Shown here: one piece after another, positions 7,605 to 8,579 of the stretch
Layout of the letters: each line of letters starts with the position of its first letter
Position numbering within the stretch: position 1 is the first letter of the stretch
DNA from: Candidatus Krumholzibacteriia bacterium
Lineage (GTDB): Bacteria; Krumholzibacteriota; Krumholzibacteriia; LZORAL124-64-63
Reading direction: 5' to 3'
Length of the DNA: 8,579 bases
Assembly: GCA_028718575.1 (NCBI GenBank)
Contig: JAQULN010000102.1
Location: forward strand, 1-8,579
Translations under genes and position numbers: made by a program
The notes under the pieces: model-generated
Database searches by the model: none
What the model saw: only the letters and a program-made list of their open reading frames with translations
Told to the model about the DNA's origin: nothing

Positions 7605-7606
7605 AT

Positions 7607-7683
7607 GGGCGATTAGCTCAGCTGGCTAGAGCGCTCGCCTCACACGCGAGAGGTCACTGGTTCGAGTCCAGTATCGCCCACCA
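7607..7683 (+). tRNA. tRNA-Val (anticodon CAC)
   Basis: A complete cloverleaf folds. The acceptor GGGCGAT (7607-7613) pairs with ATCGCCC (7673-7679). The D stem is GCTC/GAGC. The anticodon stem CTCGC/GCGAG has loop CTCACAC, with anticodon CAC at 7641-7643. The variable loop is AGGTC, and the T stem ACTGG/CCAGT has loop TTCGAGT. The discriminator is A7680 and CCA is encoded (7681-7683). It reads GUG, a frequent codon in such a GC-rich genome. It lies 35 nt after the CAT tRNA and is probably co-transcribed with it. Confidence 0.96.
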
Positions 7684-7805
7684 CCGGCCGCAAGCGTCGC
7701 GCGATGCCAACGCGGCTCGGCAACCTATCCCGGATCATTCCTGAGGGGCCGACTGCCCGCGGTGCCGTTGGGGCGCAAGGTGCCACCGGCACTTCGTGTG
7801 TCGTC

Positions 7806-7813
7806 AGGGGAGG
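7806..7813 (+). promoter_or_regulatory. Strong ribosome binding site fixing a TTG start
   Basis: AGGGGAGG is the best Shine-Dalgarno match in the window. It sits 4 nt before TTG 7818, with no in-frame ATG or GTG nearby. It decides the start of the zinc-ribbon gene. An upstream CCTGA (7740-7744) is complementary to TCAGG (7804-7808) and could partly mask it; that pairing is speculative. Confidence 0.6.
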
Positions 7814-7817
7814 CGGC

Positions 7818-8543
7818 TTGGAGCAGCATCTCACCGTCACCTTGGCCCGCCTGCGGGACGCCGCGGAACTCTACCGCCAACTCGACGCTGCCCAACGCCA
7901 CCGGGACGATGCGCAGCAGCGGCAGGCCGACCTGCTCGCGCTGGACGCGGAGTATGCCGCCGATCAGGAGGAGGTGAGCCGCTGCGATCGCGACGGACGG
8001 GACGAGGTTCGCCGCCTGACGGACGAACTCGCGGCGCTGACGGCGAAACTTGCCGACCGCCGTCAACGGGCGGCGACCGAAGCCAAGCTGGCGGCGGCTC
8101 TGGCGGTGGACATCGCGTCGCTTGCACGGCGCCGCGACGAGTTGCAGGCGCGTATTCGCGAGGTGCAGGAGCAGACTGCCCGTGCCAACGCGGCGCTTGC
8201 CGCCGACGCCACGGTGGCAGCGGACGCCCGCGCCGGGATCGCCCGGCAACGCGAGGTGCTGGCCGACCGCGGCCGGCAAGCCGAGGCGGTCGTGCCTGAA
8301 ATCACAGAGGAACTGGCGCACCTGCTGCGGCTGTTGCCGCCGCGCGTGGCCGGGCGGTTGGCGCAGATTGCGCGCCGCCATGGCGATCCGGTGGCCGATC
8401 TCGTGCAAGGGGCCTGCGCCGGCTGCGGCCAGACGCTGCCTTTTCAGCACGCCGTCGATGCTGATCGCGAGACCGCGCTGGTGATCTGCCAGGGCTGCGG
8501 TCGTTACATCATTCCCCGCAGCAGCCGGCGTACCCGGGGTTGA
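7818..8543 (+). CDS. Coiled-coil / C4-type zinc-ribbon protein (COG1579-like)
   Basis: A 241-residue protein. Residues about 10-160 are a long charged helical region (heavy in Ala, Glu, Arg, Asp and Gln, no membrane segment) expected to form an antiparallel coiled coil. The C-terminus is a four-cysteine zinc ribbon, C200-X2-C203 and C224-X2-C227, in the family context GACAGCGQTLP...ICQGCGRYIIP. This is the architecture and usual length of COG1579-type proteins, proposed nucleic-acid-binding proteins of unproven function. TTG 7818 is chosen because AGGGGAGG (7806-7813) lies 4 nt upstream and the product MEQHLTVTLARLRDAAELY matches a normal family N-terminus. An upstream ATG at 7704 in the same frame would add a Gly/Ala-rich unconserved leader and has no ribosome binding site. 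The location after rpoD and the tRNAs is consistent with a housekeeping role. Confidence 0.85.
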   Translation: MEQHLTVTLARLRDAAELYRQLDAAQRHRDDAQQRQADLLALDAEYAADQEEVSRCDRDGRDEVRRLTDELAALTAKLADRRQRAATEAKLAAALAVDIASLARRRDELQARIREVQEQTARANAALAADATVAADARAGIARQREVLADRGRQAEAVVPEITEELAHLLRLLPPRVAGRLAQIARRHGDPVADLVQGACAGCGQTLPFQHAVDADRETALVICQGCGRYIIPRSSRRTRG

Positions 8544-8561
8544 CGCGGACTTGGCGCGCGT

Positions 8562-8579
8562 GAAAGGATGCCCCGCATG
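8562..8579 (+). CDS. Probable start of the next gene (truncated by window end)
   Basis: GAAAGGA (8562-8568) lies 8 nt before an ATG formed by the last three bases (8577-8579). The arrangement closely resembles the yqeY start, where GAAAGGAT precedes an ATG by 9 nt. Only the start codon is visible, so the product is unknown. An ATG at 8568-8570 inside the motif is less likely to be used. The 18 nt between the zinc-ribbon stop and this motif suggest co-transcription. Confidence 0.4.

Noticed and set aside
8540..8568. Promoter beginning with TTGACG after the zinc-ribbon gene
   Set aside because: No TATNNT-like box at 16-18 bp; the region there is the purine-rich ribosome binding site of the next gene.

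Overview
This is a high-GC bacterial chromosomal window. All genes lie on the + strand and are tightly packed. It is a housekeeping cluster of the 'macromolecular synthesis' type, not a mobile or accessory island. No insertion sequence, CRISPR array, integrase or phage gene was seen. The lineage cannot be fixed from this stretch. The RpoD core (EGNSGLM instead of the more common EGNIGLM), the high GC content and the order yqeY-cvpA-mutS2-dnaG-rpoD-tRNAs would suit a deltaproteobacterial-like, PVC-like or uncultured candidate-phylum bacterium. That is inference only.

Layout: the 3' end of rsmE (16S rRNA methyltransferase) is followed by a promoter-like site overlapping its stop codon. Next come yqeY, cvpA and mutS2, joined by 4-bp start/stop overlaps (ATGA and GTGA), which indicates one translationally coupled operon. 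A 138-bp gap with an unusually AT-rich patch and two exact TTGACA hexamers precedes dnaG (primase), then rpoD (primary sigma factor) 67 bp downstream. Another promoter-like site drives two tRNA genes, one with anticodon CAT and one tRNA-Val(CAC), separated by a 35-nt spacer that can fold into a hairpin. A coiled-coil/C4 zinc-ribbon protein (COG1579-like) with a likely TTG start follows. The last bases look like the ribosome binding site and start codon of another gene.

The main anomaly is in mutS2. One in-frame amber codon (TAG, 2358-2360) separates the N-terminal core/clamp half from the ATPase-Smr half. The frame continues intact on both sides and every catalytic motif downstream is present. 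This could be a recent nonsense mutation, a sequencing error, a two-polypeptide MutS2, or programmed or suppressed readthrough. Six of the seven gene ends here use TGA. The seventh, rpoD, ends in TAG exactly where the family should end, which argues against genome-wide amber reassignment.

Functionally the window links ribosome maturation (RsmE), tRNA supply, replication priming (DnaG), transcription initiation (RpoD) and recombination control or ribosome rescue (MutS2). I found no clear previously undescribed system. The amber-split mutS2 and the regulatory architecture around dnaG and the tRNAs are the parts worth checking.
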